DNA of 64,000 nt from Maniola hyperantus (GCF_902806685.2 NC_048560.1:7654212-7718211); one strand, 5' to 3'. Counted from the stretch's first letter, positions 10,487 to 20,766 are shown. Translations and numbers: made by a program. Notes: generated from the sequence alone by a model not told the origin.

Positions 10487-10861
10487 TCTTCGATAATTCG
10501 TTCTTCTTCTGCACAACAAAGAAATAATAATCAAATCCTCTTCACTGTCGCTCATCTTGCGAAGTTGTTGCTCGTACGCGAACGGGTATAAAAGTGACGC
10601 GCAAGTGACGCGAGGTGCCGCGTACTGAAGTTGTAGTGCGGTAGGCACCGTCGAGCGGCCTGAGGTGACGCGTTCTGCAGTCGGACTGAAGCGCCGCGCC
10701 GCGCCGCTCAGGTGCGTACGAACCTTTATATTCAACGAGTTTTTTATTGGATAACTTTGTTCATTTGCTGACACAACAACTTGTTAGGCCCTGGCTTGAG
10801 CAAAAAGGGAAAGTTGCCACTAGGTAATTAAATGTTAGTTTACTAGTAGTTGATAGTGATT

Positions 10862-11142
10862 AATAGAAGGTCGGGGGTTCGATCCCGGGCACGCACCTCT
10901 AACTTTTCGGAGTTATGTGCGTTTTAATTAATTAAATATCACTTGCTTTAACGGAGAAGGAAAACATCGCGAGGAAACCTCAACTGAGAGTTCTCCATAA
11001 TGTTCTCAAAGGTGTGTAAAGTCTGTCAATCCGCACATGGCCAGCGTGGTAGACTATGGCCAAAACCCTTCTCACTCTGAGAGGAGACCCGTGCTCTGTA
11101 GTGAGCCGGTGATGGGTTGATCATGATGATACGATGATAAGA
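10862..11142 (+). mobile_element. S1 SINE, missing first part of head
   Basis: Starts in the head before box B (GGTTCGATCCC). It continues through CACTTGCTTTAACGGAGAAG, AGAACATT-type body and GAGACCCGTGCTCTGTAGTG to a GATGAT tail. Confidence 0.8.
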
Positions 11143-11214
11143 GGAACAATTCCACAGAACATTGTTCCTCTTAAAACCCTTCTTCCTCGCCACGGAAGCT
11201 CACAGATAAGACGA

Positions 11215-11402
11215 TTTTTTTCACATTATTGTAATTTTCGTAGGGATTTCTAATTTTTTTAAAAATAAAATATAGTCCATGGCACTTAAGAATAATGTAG
11301 CTTTCTACTGGTGAAAGAATTTCCAAAATCGGTTCAGTAGTTCCAGAGATAACCCCCTACAAACAAACTTATAAACATTACCTATTTATAATATTAGTGT
11401 AG
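11215..11402 (-). mobile_element. Hel-D Helitron-like remnant
   Basis: TTTCCAAAATCGGTTCAGTA, GTTCCAGAGATAACCCCCTAC and TATAATATTAGTGTAGAAGT form the complement of the Hel-D 5' part; compare 23100. The 3' end is eroded. Confidence 0.55.
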
Positions 11403-11583
11403 AAGTATAGACTATTATAGAAGATGGTTAGTGATCGCATGTGTGTAAGCCTTCTATATCCCAAAACGATTGAGTGTACACAAAGTAACCACAAATCGCA
11501 TTGCCTATATTGGACGCGCGATCGGTTGGCAACAGTGCCTAAACGCCTCCATATTTCAATACTGTCAAACGCACGTATAGAGA
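11403..11583. other. Unassigned DNA
   Basis: Nothing recognised. Confidence 0.4.
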
Positions 11584-12345
11584 GAGAGCCAGCGAGGGCC
11601 AGACCATCGTTATTTTATAAAAGCTGAAAGTTTCTCTGTGTATTGTCCCCACACACAAATATATACAGATATGCAATTAGCGTGGCCCCCTCAGTCCCTC
11701 TCGCTCAAGCAGAGCTACTTTACTTGTGAAATGTTATAGCCTAGTATACTGCAAGTTGCAACCCACCATTCCAGAATAACTTCAAAAACAAAAAACAACA
11801 AAACAAATCAATTATTTCTTTAAAAACTTGAGTCAACATAACCTCACTTTACGTTGTTTGTCAAGATCTCACGTACAAATACATCATGACAAACAAAAAA
11901 AAGTGGCCAAGGTGATAAGGACACAAAATAATCATTTTGTCACGTTCTAATAAGAGCTAAAATGCATTTAGCTACCTCCCTTTAACAGTAAGAGCCACAA
12001 TAGGGCTACTTCTATAGGTATTTCTTCTGAGTCCCCACAGGATCAGCGACTATGGAGTTTGGATCATGTTGACTTTAAGAGATAACAGATAGTAAAGATG
12101 TAAAAAAATTACGTCAAAGTATAGTGTGTTTTCTTTTATATTTCCTTCGAAATAGTATTAGAAATCACGTCATGCATTGCTAAAAACTTAGTATCTACTG
12201 AAAAAAAAAAAAATGTTTTTATTTCGACCAACAAGGATCATATATCGTGGCAACCTTCTTAAACTTTTAAACTTGGGTGTCAGAGGGTTGCCACGACTTG
12301 TCCTGTGTTTATAAAATATCGAAGGTCTGGCCCTCGTGGGCTCTT
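11584..12345. mobile_element. RH non-autonomous element with TIRs
   Basis: The left end near 11584 (GAGCCAGCGAGGGCCAGACC then ATCGTTATTTTATAA) is matched by the complement of the right end (GAGCCCACGAGGGCCAGACC then TTCGATATTTTATAA), giving arms of about 35-40 bp. The internal parts at 12050-12180 match 57180-57300. Non-coding, about 760 bp. Confidence 0.6.
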
Positions 12346-12463
12346 AGCCTAGTACTAACTGTCGGGGGAAACGGGGCAGGGACACATCTGTGAGGGATTT
12401 GCGGTATGGGGAATAAGTATCATTGCCTGAATACGTGGATTTACTACACACTTGCCGAGTTTT

Positions 12464-13033
12464 AGGGTTCCGTGCCTCAAAAGGAAAAATAAAACCCTTT
12501 TAGGATCACTTCGTTGTCTGTCTGTCAAGAAACCTTGAAGGCACTTCCTGTTGACCTAGAACCATGAAAGGAGATCGCCCGTGAACGGGCCCTCTTTTGT
12601 GGCGTCGTGTCAAAACTTATTTTTTTTTTAATGCGTTATTTTTTTACGATTATATCTTATAACAACTTTTTTTCACTCTATTATTGAAAATATCCAGAAT
12701 TACAGTTAGAATCGTAAACATGCATTTATTTTGAAGAAGTATTAATTAAATATAACCTCAATATCAGCAATATAAACAATAAGATTTCTTTATAACCAGG
12801 GTGAATAAATAGAAATCGTTTGCAGAATATAAAGAGTTAATTATTTGTCTACAAAATAAAATTAAAACCATGGTGACATAACAATTATATTAGGGGGGGG
12901 CCCAAAGCTCCTAAGAAAATGGGCAATCTCTTTTGGCAGGAAAATCCGAAAACTTTTTTATAAAATAGTTTTTGTTTTATCGTACAAAATGTCGAAAAAA
13001 TAAGACTGTAGTACGGAACTCTCAGTGCGCAGG
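12464..13033 (+). mobile_element. REP element interrupted by RI
   Basis: Left part 12464-12570 runs from TTAGGGTTCCGTGCCTC to GACCTAGAACCATGAA. The right part resumes at 12931 with TTTTGGCAGGAAAATCCG and ends at the ACTCTCAGTGCGCAGG region. Compared with intact copies, RI sits inside CATGAAATTTGGCAGG, and part of the REP interior is also missing. Confidence 0.7.
12571..12930 (+). mobile_element. RI element, 360 bp
   Basis: Ends are GAGATCGCCCGTGAACGGGC and ..AAAATGGGCAATCTC, giving a short inverted terminus GAGATYGCCC. An inverted-orientation copy of 364 bp lies at 33077-33440. The interior is AT-rich and non-coding. Probably a DNA-transposon MITE. Confidence 0.7.
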
Positions 13034-13122
13034 TCAAATGAGCACTAGTCTCCTCCCAGAGCGAGAAGGGTTTAGGCCATAGTCTGCCACGCTGGCCCAA
13101 TGTGGACTGGCAGACTATAAAG
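13034..13122 (-). mobile_element. S1 SINE tail fragment
   Basis: CTAGTCTCCTCCCAGAGCGA to CATAGTCTGCCACGCTGGCC, the complement of the S1 3' region. Confidence 0.65.
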
Positions 13123-13440
13123 ATATTCATCTGATGGTAAATGATGATGCAGCCTAAGATGGAAGCGAGCTAACTTGGAAGAGGCGTGGTAATTTTATTA
13201 AAGCCCTACCCCTGATCGGTATCTACACGGCATCGCACCTCATCTGGTGGTAAGTGATGATGCAATCTAAGATGGAAGCTGGCTAACCTGAAAGGAGTAT
13301 GGCAGTTTTAAATAAACCCATTTTGGTTTCTACACGGCATCGTACCGGAACTCCAAAATTCCAAATTGCCCTGCCGGGCATCGAACCCGGGACCTCCTAC
13401 TGATAAGACCAGAACGCTCACCACTGCGCCAGAGAGGTCG
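13123..13440 (-). mobile_element. Two adjacent S2 SINE copies
   Basis: A first, head-less S2 tail (13123-13236) is followed by a more complete S2 (13237-13440) ending in CGAACCCGGGACCTCC and CCACTGCGCCAGAGAGGTCG, the complement of boxes B and A. Both are diverged and in the same orientation. Confidence 0.7.
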
Positions 13441-13477
13441 TCGAAAATTACAAGTAGGTAGGAAATACAATTTTCTG

Positions 13478-13763
13478 TTTCATCATCATCATGATCAACC
13501 CTCACTACAGAGAACGGGTCTCCTCTCCAACTGAGAATGGTTTGGCCATAGTCTACCACGCTGGCGATGTCCATACGATTGGCAGACTTCACAAACTTTG
13601 AGAACATTATGGAGAACTCACAGGCATGCAGGTTTCCTCGCGATGTTTTAATTCACCGTTAAAGCAAGTGGTATTCTGGAAAGTTAGAGGTGCGTGTCCG
13701 GGATCGAACCCCCGACGTCCGAATAGAAGGCGGATGTCCTAACCACTAGGCTGTCACAGCTAT
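13478..13763 (-). mobile_element. S1 SINE, near full length
   Basis: CATCATCATCATGATCAACC tail, AGAACATTATGGAGAACTC body and GGATCGAACCCCCGAC box B, ending ACTAGGCTGTCACAGCT. Complete apart from point changes. Confidence 0.8.
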
Positions 13764-13854
13764 ATTATTTCTGTTCAGGTTTCTGTTTATAAAGGGATAA
13801 AGGGAACTCTTATTCTCACACGTTTTTTCATATGTGAAATTAGATCGGCCCATT

Positions 13855-13990
13855 TCCTTATTGCCGTCATTGGGGTCATAATGGCGGCTGTGACGTCACC
13901 GCTTACGTCATGGCTGCCCCTTTACGGCAGTGGGGAGGTTGACAAGGTCGAAGGTTGCTATTTAGGACAATTTTCAGCCTGTATCAGTAC
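13855..13990 (+). repeat. CRE-containing repeat, copy 1
   Basis: Contains GCTGTGACGTCACCGCTTAC followed by GTCATGG, one palindromic CRE-like TGACGTCA and a second half-site. TACGGCAGTGGGGAGGTTGA comes next. It aligns with 14385-14520; the two are separated by a Hel-C and an S3. Confidence 0.55.
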
Positions 13991-14003
13991 CCTTATTATC
14001 AGA

Positions 14004-14239
14004 ACCCTTATTATAAATGCGAAAATGTGTTTGTTTGTTGGTTTGTTGGTTTATTAGTTTGTTGGTTTGTCCTTCAATCACGTCGCAACGGAGCAACGGC
14101 TTGACGTGATTTTTGCATGGGTACAGATAAAGACCTGGAGAGTGACATAGGCTGCTTTTTATCCCGGAAAATCAAAGAGTTCCCACGGGATTTTTTAAAA
14201 ACATAATTCCACGCGAACGAAGTCGCGATCATCAGCTAG
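14004..14239 (+). mobile_element. Hel-C Helitron-like element
   Basis: Starts near TTATTATAAATGCGAAAATG and carries a GTTTGTTGGTTTGTTGG run. It continues with CAATCACGTCGCAACGGAGC and GGAGAGTGACATAGGC. It ends CGAAGTCGCGATCATCAGCT then AG, followed by T, the expected CTAG|T end. Confidence 0.75.
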
Positions 14240-14383
14240 TGACTAATATTCCCCTTTCATCTCCAACTAAGCGTCAAGCTTGTGCTAGGAGTAGGTACGA
14301 CAAAAGTGCAACGAGCGGGGTTTGAACCGTCGACCTTTCGGTTTCCAGTCCACTCCTTTACCCGTTGAGCTATTGAAGCTGTT
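14240..14383 (-). mobile_element. S3 SINE
   Basis: ACTAATATTCCCCTTTC tail end, TAGGAGTAGGTACGACAAAA body, and GGGGTTTGAACCGTCGACC (complement of box B GGTTCAAACCCC), ending CGTTGAGCTATTGAAGCT (box A). Confidence 0.8.
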
Positions 14384-14384
14384 T

Positions 14385-14520
14385 AAAATGCCCCTTTTCC
14401 TTACTGGCATTGTTTCGGAACAATGACGTCTGTGACGTCATCGCTTACGTCACGATTCCCTCTTTATGGCAGTAGGGAGTTTAACAAGGTAGAAGGTCAG
14501 CGTTTAGGAAAATTTTGGTT
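14385..14520 (+). repeat. CRE-containing repeat, copy 2
   Basis: CTGTGACGTCATCGCTTACG then TCACGATTCC and TATGGCAGTAGGGAGTTTAA align with copy 1 at 13855, diverged at many positions. Confidence 0.55.
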
Positions 14521-14639
14521 TGTGTATGACTATGTAGAAAGTTTGGTGGTTTATGAACTTGTAATGGGGTAACTTTGGGCTTGTTTTGTGTTTGCGTCTT
14601 TGATGGAAAATGTTTCACAAGAGGTCTGCTTTACCTAAT
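14521..14639. other. Unassigned DNA
   Basis: Nothing recognised. Confidence 0.4.
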
Positions 14640-14980
14640 TCTTTACTTATTTGTGTATTTTACTACTTTTGAATTTGATATCTAAATATTATTACTTTAT
14701 TATAAACTAGAAAAAAAATATTAAAATCCAACAAAGATTTACAAAGTTACAGGCATTTTAATTTTGGAGTGGTAGGGTCTTCTATCCCTTTCTCGCAAAA
14801 CGAAAATTTGTATGAAACCGCACGAAGCTACTATGGCATTAGTTAAGTAAGGTGTGACGTAAAATGCTACATCGCTATCTCTGTCTAATCAGAAATATTT
14901 AAATGCTTATAACTTTTTTGTTATTTGATCAATTGCATTAGTTTTTTCAGTTTACATTTCAGTCATTATTTTTATCCTAG
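14640..14980 (-). mobile_element. RF MITE, filled by Hel-A
   Basis: TTTTGGAGTGGTAGGGTCTT, CGCAAAACGAAAATTTGTAT and TTCAGTCATTATTTTTATCC match RF at 3126 in opposite orientation. It reads TCCTAG just before Hel-A and continues CTTTTATAAGAATTATAG after it. Confidence 0.7.
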
Positions 14981-15200
14981 TCTAAATATATAAAAGGAAA
15001 AGGTGACTGTCTGACTGACTGATCTATCAACGCACAGCTTAAACTACTGGACCGATCGGGCTGAAATTTGGCATGCAGATAGCTATTATGACGTAGACAT
15101 CCGCTATGAAAGGATTTTTGAAAATTCAACCCCTAAGGGGGTGAAATAGGGGCTTGAAATTTGTGAAGTCCACGCGGACGAAGTCGCGAGCATCAGCTAG
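14981..15200 (+). mobile_element. Hel-A, complete (220 bp)
   Basis: Starts TCTAAATATATAAAAGG, contains TGAAATTTGGCATGCAG, and ends with the CGCGGACGAAGTCGCG hairpin and CATCAGCTAG. No target duplication. It sits in the RF element at the same point as the copy at 41844. Confidence 0.85.
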
Positions 15201-15357
15201 TCTTTTATAAGAATTATAGTGATTTTTTAAGTCCTCTATTGGTATTAACTTCTTTTTTTCAAAACTCAAAGTTTAAACTCAATTGGATGAACGATATACA
15301 AACGCGTAGGTGACGAAAATCCACACATTTACCTACATTAGGTATGGAATTAGGTTT
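15201..15357. other. Unassigned DNA
   Basis: Nothing recognised beyond the RF remnant at the left edge. Confidence 0.4.
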
Positions 15358-15539
15358 ATTAAAAAATCCCGTGGGAACTCTTTGATTTTTCGGGATAAAA
15401 ACTAGCCTATGTCTTTAGCCTTTAACTATACCTATGCAAAAATTCACGTCGATCAGTTGCTCCGTTGTGACGTGCTTCAAGCACAAACAAACAAACCAAT
15501 AAACCAACAAACAAACACCCTTTCACATTTATAATATAG
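15358..15539 (-). mobile_element. Hel-C, 3'-truncated
   Basis: ATCCCGTGGGAACTCTTTGA through TATGCAAAAATTCACGTCGA to AACCAACAAACAAACACCC and TTATAATATA. The CTAG end is missing. Confidence 0.7.
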
Positions 15540-15540
15540 G

Positions 15541-15690
15541 AGCCTCAATAGCTCAACCGGTATAGGAGTGGACTGAAAACCGAAAGGTCGACGGTTCAAA
15601 CCCCGCCCGTTGCACTATTGTCGTACCTACTCCTAGCACAAGCTTGACGCTTAGTTGGAGAGGAAAGGGGAATATTAGTCATTTAATTTC
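15541..15690 (+). mobile_element. S3 SINE, complete head and body
   Basis: GCCTCAATAGCTCAACCGGT (box A region), CGACGGTTCAAACCCCGCC (box B), TGTCGTACCTACTCCTAGC and a tail GGGGAATATTAGTCATTTAA. An internal Pol III promoter is implied by boxes A and B; no evidence of activity. Confidence 0.8.
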
Positions 15691-15698
15691 ATATTCTT

Positions 15699-15748
<50 letters not shown>

Positions 15749-15807
15749 AAGAATATTAGCCATTTTAAATGACTAATATTCCTAATATATATATATATGT
15801 ATATATG

Positions 15808-15838
<31 letters not shown>

Positions 15839-15841
15839 GTT
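15691..15841. repeat. (TA)n palindromic tract with inverted S3 tail
   Basis: About 45 bases of TA repeats at 15700-15745 are framed by CTTAAAATATAT and ATATATTTTAAG. At 15746-15783 the S3 tail appears in inverse orientation (ATTAGCCATTTTAAATGACT). A second TA/GTATA tract follows to 15841. Able to form a long cruciform; also a likely site of assembly trouble. Confidence 0.75.
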
Positions 15842-16138
15842 TATTGTGGATTTAACAGCCAGAGTTCATCAATAAAACTCAGAAATGTGTACACTCTTTA
15901 TTACTTATACTCACATGTACACACTCAAATTTAATATCCGTGCAATAAACAATAACCCGGACATGTTCCGGGTAAAAATAATTTATGTTCCGGGTAAATA
16001 TATCTTTTTGTGTTTATTTATACAGGGCAGGGCGTTTCGTTTGTCTGTTTGTTTAACCCTAATTAGGAGGGGCGATTGCCAGAACCTTCAATTTATCTGT
16101 GAAGCCTTTGATAACACCTGCGTCAAAATTATAAAATA
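15842..16138. other. Unassigned DNA
   Basis: An 85-codon open frame at 15885-16142 shows no domain and lies in repeat-flanked DNA. Nothing else recognised. Confidence 0.4.
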
Positions 16139-16225
16139 CTAGCTGATGCGCGCGATTTCGTCCGCGTGGATTTACATTTTTCAAACTCCCCCGGGAACTC
16201 TTTGATTTTCCGGGATAACAAGTCT
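16139..16225 (-). mobile_element. Hel-C 3' end fragment
   Basis: ACTAGCTGATGCGCGCGATT, CGTCCGCGTGGATTTAC and GGGAACTCTTTGATTTTCCG, the complement of the Hel-C 3' end with its CTAG terminus. Confidence 0.7.
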
Positions 16226-16685
16226 ACCACGGATAACAACGGGAACCATGTCACATTAACATCGAAATGACGTCATTTGACTGACTATATTATGTATTTA
16301 AGTAAAAATATACCATCAGCTCAAAACTTCAGTCTAGTGCTGACAAAAATGGCGGCCAGGCGCATTAGCAATTTGCGAGACTTATAAGCGTGACAACGTA
16401 AAACAACAATAACTTTATTACCATAAAATAAGTAGGTAAGCTTGTCAGAAAACTTGCACTATAACATTCCGCGGCTTGCCTCGAATGCCAGAAACTTGGC
16501 AACTTCTCGAATTAGCCGGTTATTTATGTGGCGATGGTAATGTGCTGGATAATTTCCCGTTTCCCGGAAATTTCGCGAAATAGCTGAGTGTAACTCATAA
16601 TATTATTGTTTTGACGGTTTTATTGACTTCTAAACCCTTTGGCAGTAACGATTTTAGCTCACACATGGAAACATCATTTTAGTTT
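16226..16685. other. Unassigned DNA with CRE-like site
   Basis: Contains AAATGACGTCATTTG at about 16264, a palindromic CRE-like octamer. A short ATGGCGGCC-initiated frame at about 16350 stops after 12 codons. No gene recognised. Confidence 0.35.
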
Positions 16686-17127
16686 TTAGGGTTCCGTAGC
16701 TCAAAAATAAAAAGGAACCCTTATAGGATCACTTTGTTGTCTGTCCGTCTCTCCATCTGCCTGTCGTGTCTATCAAGAAATCCTATAGGTTACTTCCCGT
16801 TGACCTAAATTCATGAAATTTGGTAGTTAGGTAGGTCTTATAGCAGAAGTAAAGGGAAACATCCGAAAACCGTGAAATTGTGGTTACGTCACAAAAAAGA
16901 ATTGAATGTGTTAATGAACAAATAATTAGTATTTTCAACTTTCAAAGTAAGATCACTAAGCCAAGTGGGGTATCATATGAGAGGGCTTTACTTGTACATT
17001 CTAAAATAGATTTTTATTTATTTTTAGGCATAATTTATTGCTTTTGATTAATCGTGAAAAATGTCGATACAATACGACTGTAGTACGGAACGCTCAGTGC
17101 GCAAGTCTGACTCGCACTTGGCGGGGT
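16686..17127 (+). mobile_element. REP element, tandem unit 1
   Basis: GGGTTCCGTAGCTC start, with a changed hairpin (AAAAATAAAAAGGAACCC), GTATCATATGAGAGGGCTTT inside, and CTGACTCGCACTTGGCGGGG end. Confidence 0.75.
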
Positions 17128-17963
17128 TTTTTTAAATAACTGCATCTTTATGTTACACTAAAATAACTAAGAAATAAACTTTTATGGAAATCTTTTTATG
17201 TTGCCGCAATATTATAAATAAACTAAAACGTCTCATTTTATGTGAATAAACTTTTAATATAATATTTTTATACTCTCCAAATATTTTCATTAGGTACTTA
17301 AATAGAAGGAAGGAGTCTTTAAAGTTTTCCGCAAACACGTTTTAAAAATTAGAAATGTTCAAAACTGTCCACATCCCTCCCTCATTATAAAATAAGGGGT
17401 AAAAATGGACGAAAAACTTTTTGTGTAGCGTGAGAGGAAAGTTTTATTTTCTGAGGCTTATTACTCCTACACCATTGATATAGGACACCAAAGATAATAG
17501 CGTAATTTACGCTTTTTTTTAAGTATCTTAATTTGATCCTATAGCTATAATAAACTATTAAAAAATGTTTAAAAATTTTATTCGATCGACAAGTACAATA
17601 AAAATGCATTTAAATTTTGCATTTTAAATTTCGCCGCGAAAACGCTTTCCGCCATCTTTTTAGGTTCATGAGCTGTCATGACGTCACACGGATTGGTAAG
17701 CAACGGTGTTTTATAAGTGAAATACATTACAAATTTCAACCCATGTGACGTCACAGTCAGAATTAACATGGCGGGTACAGTAGTATGCGTTTTGGATATT
17801 AATTGTAGAACAAATTAAAAATGTGAAATCTTAAAAACTCGTTATAAAATTCATTATATAATTTTGTAAACTGAAAGTAACATTTTTCGATTGCTTATTG
17901 CTAATACTATCATGTTTATACATTTTTAGTATTCTTGGGCTTGGTGTTAAAGAATTTCTTTTA
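17128..17963 (+). repeat. Duplicated non-REP segment, unit 1
   Basis: AT-rich segment containing TCATGACGTCACACGG and CATGTGACGTCACAGTCAG, two CRE-like palindromes 60-70 bp apart, and CGCTTTCCGCCATCTTTTT. Open frames here (63 codons, minus strand, repeated identically in unit 2) lack any recognisable domain. Confidence 0.6.
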
Positions 17964-18411
17964 TTAGGGTTCCGTACCTCAAAAGGAAAAACGGCACCCT
18001 TATAGGATCACTTTGTTGTCTGTCCGTCTCTCCATCTGCCTGTCGTGTCTATCAAGAAATCCTATAGGTTACTTCCCGTTGACCTAAATTCATGAAATTT
18101 GGTAGTTAGGTAGGTCTTATAGCAGAAGTAAAGGGAAACATCCGAAAACCGTGAAATTGTGGTTACGTCACAAAAAAGAATTGAATGTGTTAATGAACAA
18201 ATAATTAGTATTTTCAACTTTCAAAGTAAGATCACTAAGCCAAGTGGGGTATCATATGAGAGGGCTTTACTTGTACATTCTAAAATAGATTTTTATTTAT
18301 TTTTAGGCATAATTTATTGCTTTTGATTAATCGTGAAAAATGTCGATACAATACGACTGTAGTACGGAACGCTCAGTGCGCAAGTCTGACTCGCACTTGG
18401 CGGGGTTTTTT
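17964..18411 (+). mobile_element. REP element, tandem unit 2
   Basis: Has the standard start GGGTTCCGTACCTCAAAAGG, but its body shares the TCTCCATCTGCCTGTCG variant with unit 1, showing that the body was copied with the duplication. Confidence 0.75.
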
Positions 18412-19261
18412 TAAATAACTGCATCTTTATGTTACACTAAAATAACTAAGAAATAAACTTTTATGGAAATCTTTTTATGTTGCCGCAATATTATAAATAA
18501 ACTAAAACGTCTCATTTTATGTGAATAAACTTTTAATATAATATTTTATACTCTCCAAATATTTCATTAGGTACTTAAATAGAAGGAAGGAGTCTTTAAA
18601 GTTTTCCGCAAACACGTTTTAAAAATTAGAAATGTTCAAAACTGTCCACATCCCTCCCTCATTATAAAATAAGGGGTAAAAATGGACGAAAAACTTTTTG
18701 TGTAGCGTGAGAGGAAAGTTTTATTTTCTGAGGCTTATTACTCCTACACCATTGATATAGGACACCAAGATAATAGCGTAATTTACGCTTTTTTTTAAGT
18801 ATCTTAATTTGATCCTATAGCTATAATAAACTATTAAAAAATGTTTAAAATTTTATTCGATCGACAAGTACAATAAAAATGCATTTAAATTTTGCATTTT
18901 AAATTTCGCCGCGAAAACGCTTTCCGCCATCTTTTTAGGTTCATGAGCTGTCATGACGTCACACGGATTGGTAAGCAACGGTGTTTTATAAGTGAAATAC
19001 ATTACAAATTTCAACCCATGTGACGTCACAGTCAGAATTAACATGGCGGGTACAGTAGTATGCGTTTTGGATATTAATTGTAGAACAAATTAAAAATGTG
19101 AAATCTTAAAAACTCGTTATAAAATTCATTATATAATTTTGTAAACTGAAAGTAACATTTTTCGATTGCTTATTGCTAATACTATCATGTTTATACATTT
19201 TTAGTATTCTTGGGCTTGGTGTTAAATACCGTATTATGTAGAATATGAGAATTTCTTTTAT
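18412..19261 (+). repeat. Duplicated non-REP segment, unit 2
   Basis: Second copy of 17128-17963, with the same two CRE-like palindromes and an additional ACCGTATTATGTAGAATATG near its right end. Confidence 0.6.
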
Positions 19262-19706
19262 TAGGGTTCCGTACCTCAAAAGGAAAAACGGCACCCTTAT
19301 AGGATCACTTTGTTGTCTGTCTGTCTGTCTGTCTGGCCGTCTGTCTGTCAAGAAACCTACAGGGTACTTCCCGTTGACCTAGAATCATGAAATTTGGCAG
19401 GTAGGTAGATCTTATAGCTGACATTTGGGGAAAAATCTGAAAACCGTAAATTTAGGGTTAGATCACACAAAAAAAAAATTAAATTGTGGTCATGAACTAA
19501 TAATTAGTATTTTCAACTTTCGAAGTGAGTGACAATACCAAGTGGGGTATCATATGAAAGGTCTTCACCTGTACATTCTAAAACAGATTTTTATTTATTT
19601 TTATGCATCATAGTTTTTGAATTATCGTGCAAAATGTCGAAAAATACGACTGTAGTACGGAACCCTCATTGCGAGAGCCTGACTCGCACTTGGCCGGTTT
19701 TTTTTA
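19262..19706 (+). mobile_element. REP element, third copy
   Basis: Unlike the two preceding copies it carries the (CTGT)n form and GGCAGGTAGGTAGATC, as in the copy at 10024. It therefore represents the original flanking REP type. Ends CTGACTCGCACTTGGCCGG plus T run. Confidence 0.8.
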
Positions 19707-19711
19707 TGTTA

Positions 19712-19900
19712 AACTAGCTTATTACTAAACAAATTTCAAACCCCTATTTTACTCCTTTAGGGGTTGAATTTTCAAAAATCCTTTCGAATAAAATCCTTTC
19801 ATCGAATCCTTTCGATGAAACAGGCATCCGTTAGGAATTAGGATGCCTATTTCATAATAGCTATCTGTTCGCCAAATTTCAGTACGACATATCTATATGG
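19712..19900 (-). mobile_element. Hel-A, internally rearranged
   Basis: ACTAGCTTATTACTAAAC at the 3' side; the CCTTTCGAATAAAATCC / CGAATCCTTTCGATG segment is a local repetition. ATAGCTATCTGTTCGCC leads to a lost 5' end. Confidence 0.6.
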
Positions 19901-20160
19901 ATTTTATATCAAGAGTAATATAAAAGGAAACTTTTAATTCTGCGGCGCTGTATCGCGCTAATTCAAGGCAGCATCCCTTTCAACGCTTTGTTGGAAAGCG
20001 AGATACACATCTTGTTGGAATCCTTTGAGGGTTTACTCTTTATATTTTTCTTTTTGCTCAAATTAGGTCAAAATGGGTATTCAAGTTAAAGGAGAATGCC
20101 AGATCCTGACCCACCAATTTACACACAATATAAATTAATGATAACTATCCTAGTATTAAA
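19901..20160. other. Unassigned DNA
   Basis: Nothing recognised. Confidence 0.4.
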
Positions 20161-20488
20161 TCTATATATATAAAATTCAAAGTCCTGACTGACTGACTGA
20201 CTGACTGACATAGATATCAACGCACAGCCTAAACCGCTGGTCCTAAAGACATGAAATTTGGAGGGTCTATTCTTTGTAAAGAGTAGGTATCCACTAAGAA
20301 AGGATTTTTCGAAATTCCAAATTCCCCCCCCCCCCCTTCCTAAAGGGATGAAATGGGGGTTGGAAGGTTATATGTGTTATTCGGTGCTGTTCAGAGTGCG
20401 TGTCCTGATGTTATAATGTTTGTTTCTGAAAAAAAAATGCCATTTGTTTCCTGTAGGCCACGCGGGCGAAGCCGCGGGCAGAAGCTAG
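20161..20488 (+). mobile_element. Hel-B, complete short form (328 bp)
   Basis: Starts TCTATATATATAAAATTC after A and ends GGGCGAAGCCGCGGGCAGAA then GCTAG, followed by T, giving an A|T insertion without target duplication. A C run interrupts the middle (about 20323-20337). Confidence 0.8.
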
Positions 20489-20766
20489 TAACCACATATT
20501 TTAAACTTGCGGATGTTTTATTAGTTTCACAATATTACAGGTAAATTGCATATAACCTAGAATCATTATGTGACTTGAACTTAGATTTAATGAAAAGCCG
20601 CAAGATCTAGAGGTGTTAAATCCTATGTTTAGTTATCAGTGATGAAACTGCAACAAAATGCTGCATGCTGCATAAAGCATAGGTACGTGTAAACGACTTT
20701 TATATAGTAAAATGGGTTACGGTTCTATAGAAATTCTGTTTGTCCTATATTTTCGAGTCTTAGGGT
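20489..20766. other. Unassigned DNA
   Basis: Nothing recognised. Confidence 0.4.

Larger units (their letters stand above)
9345..10726. mobile_element. Element with GC-rich 41-bp inverted ends
   Basis: Left arm 9345-9385 (AAGGTTTGTACGCACCTGAG then GCGGCGCGGCGCGGCGCTTCAG, one stretch) is almost exactly the complement of 10685-10726. The interior near each end repeats GGCGCTGCACAGCGC-like blocks, and the core motif occurs once more at 9587-9613. A REP and a Hel-A piece have inserted between. The arms may be one element split by insertions or two related copies. Confidence 0.6.
16686..19261 (+). repeat. 1.28-kb tandem duplication of REP plus flank
   Basis: Two units, 16686-17963 and 17964-19261, each consist of a REP followed by about 840 bp of unique-looking DNA. 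They are nearly identical: single-base indels, plus about 20 bases (ACCGTATTATGTAG..) near 19228 absent from unit 1. Period measured at the shared GGATCACTTTGTTG is 1,279. The REP directly after unit 2 makes three REPs in a row, as expected from unequal exchange between REPs. Confidence 0.85.

Noticed and set aside
17578..19044. Identical 63-codon minus-strand frames in both tandem units
   Set aside because: Identity follows from the tandem duplication; the sequence shows no domain or codon signature.
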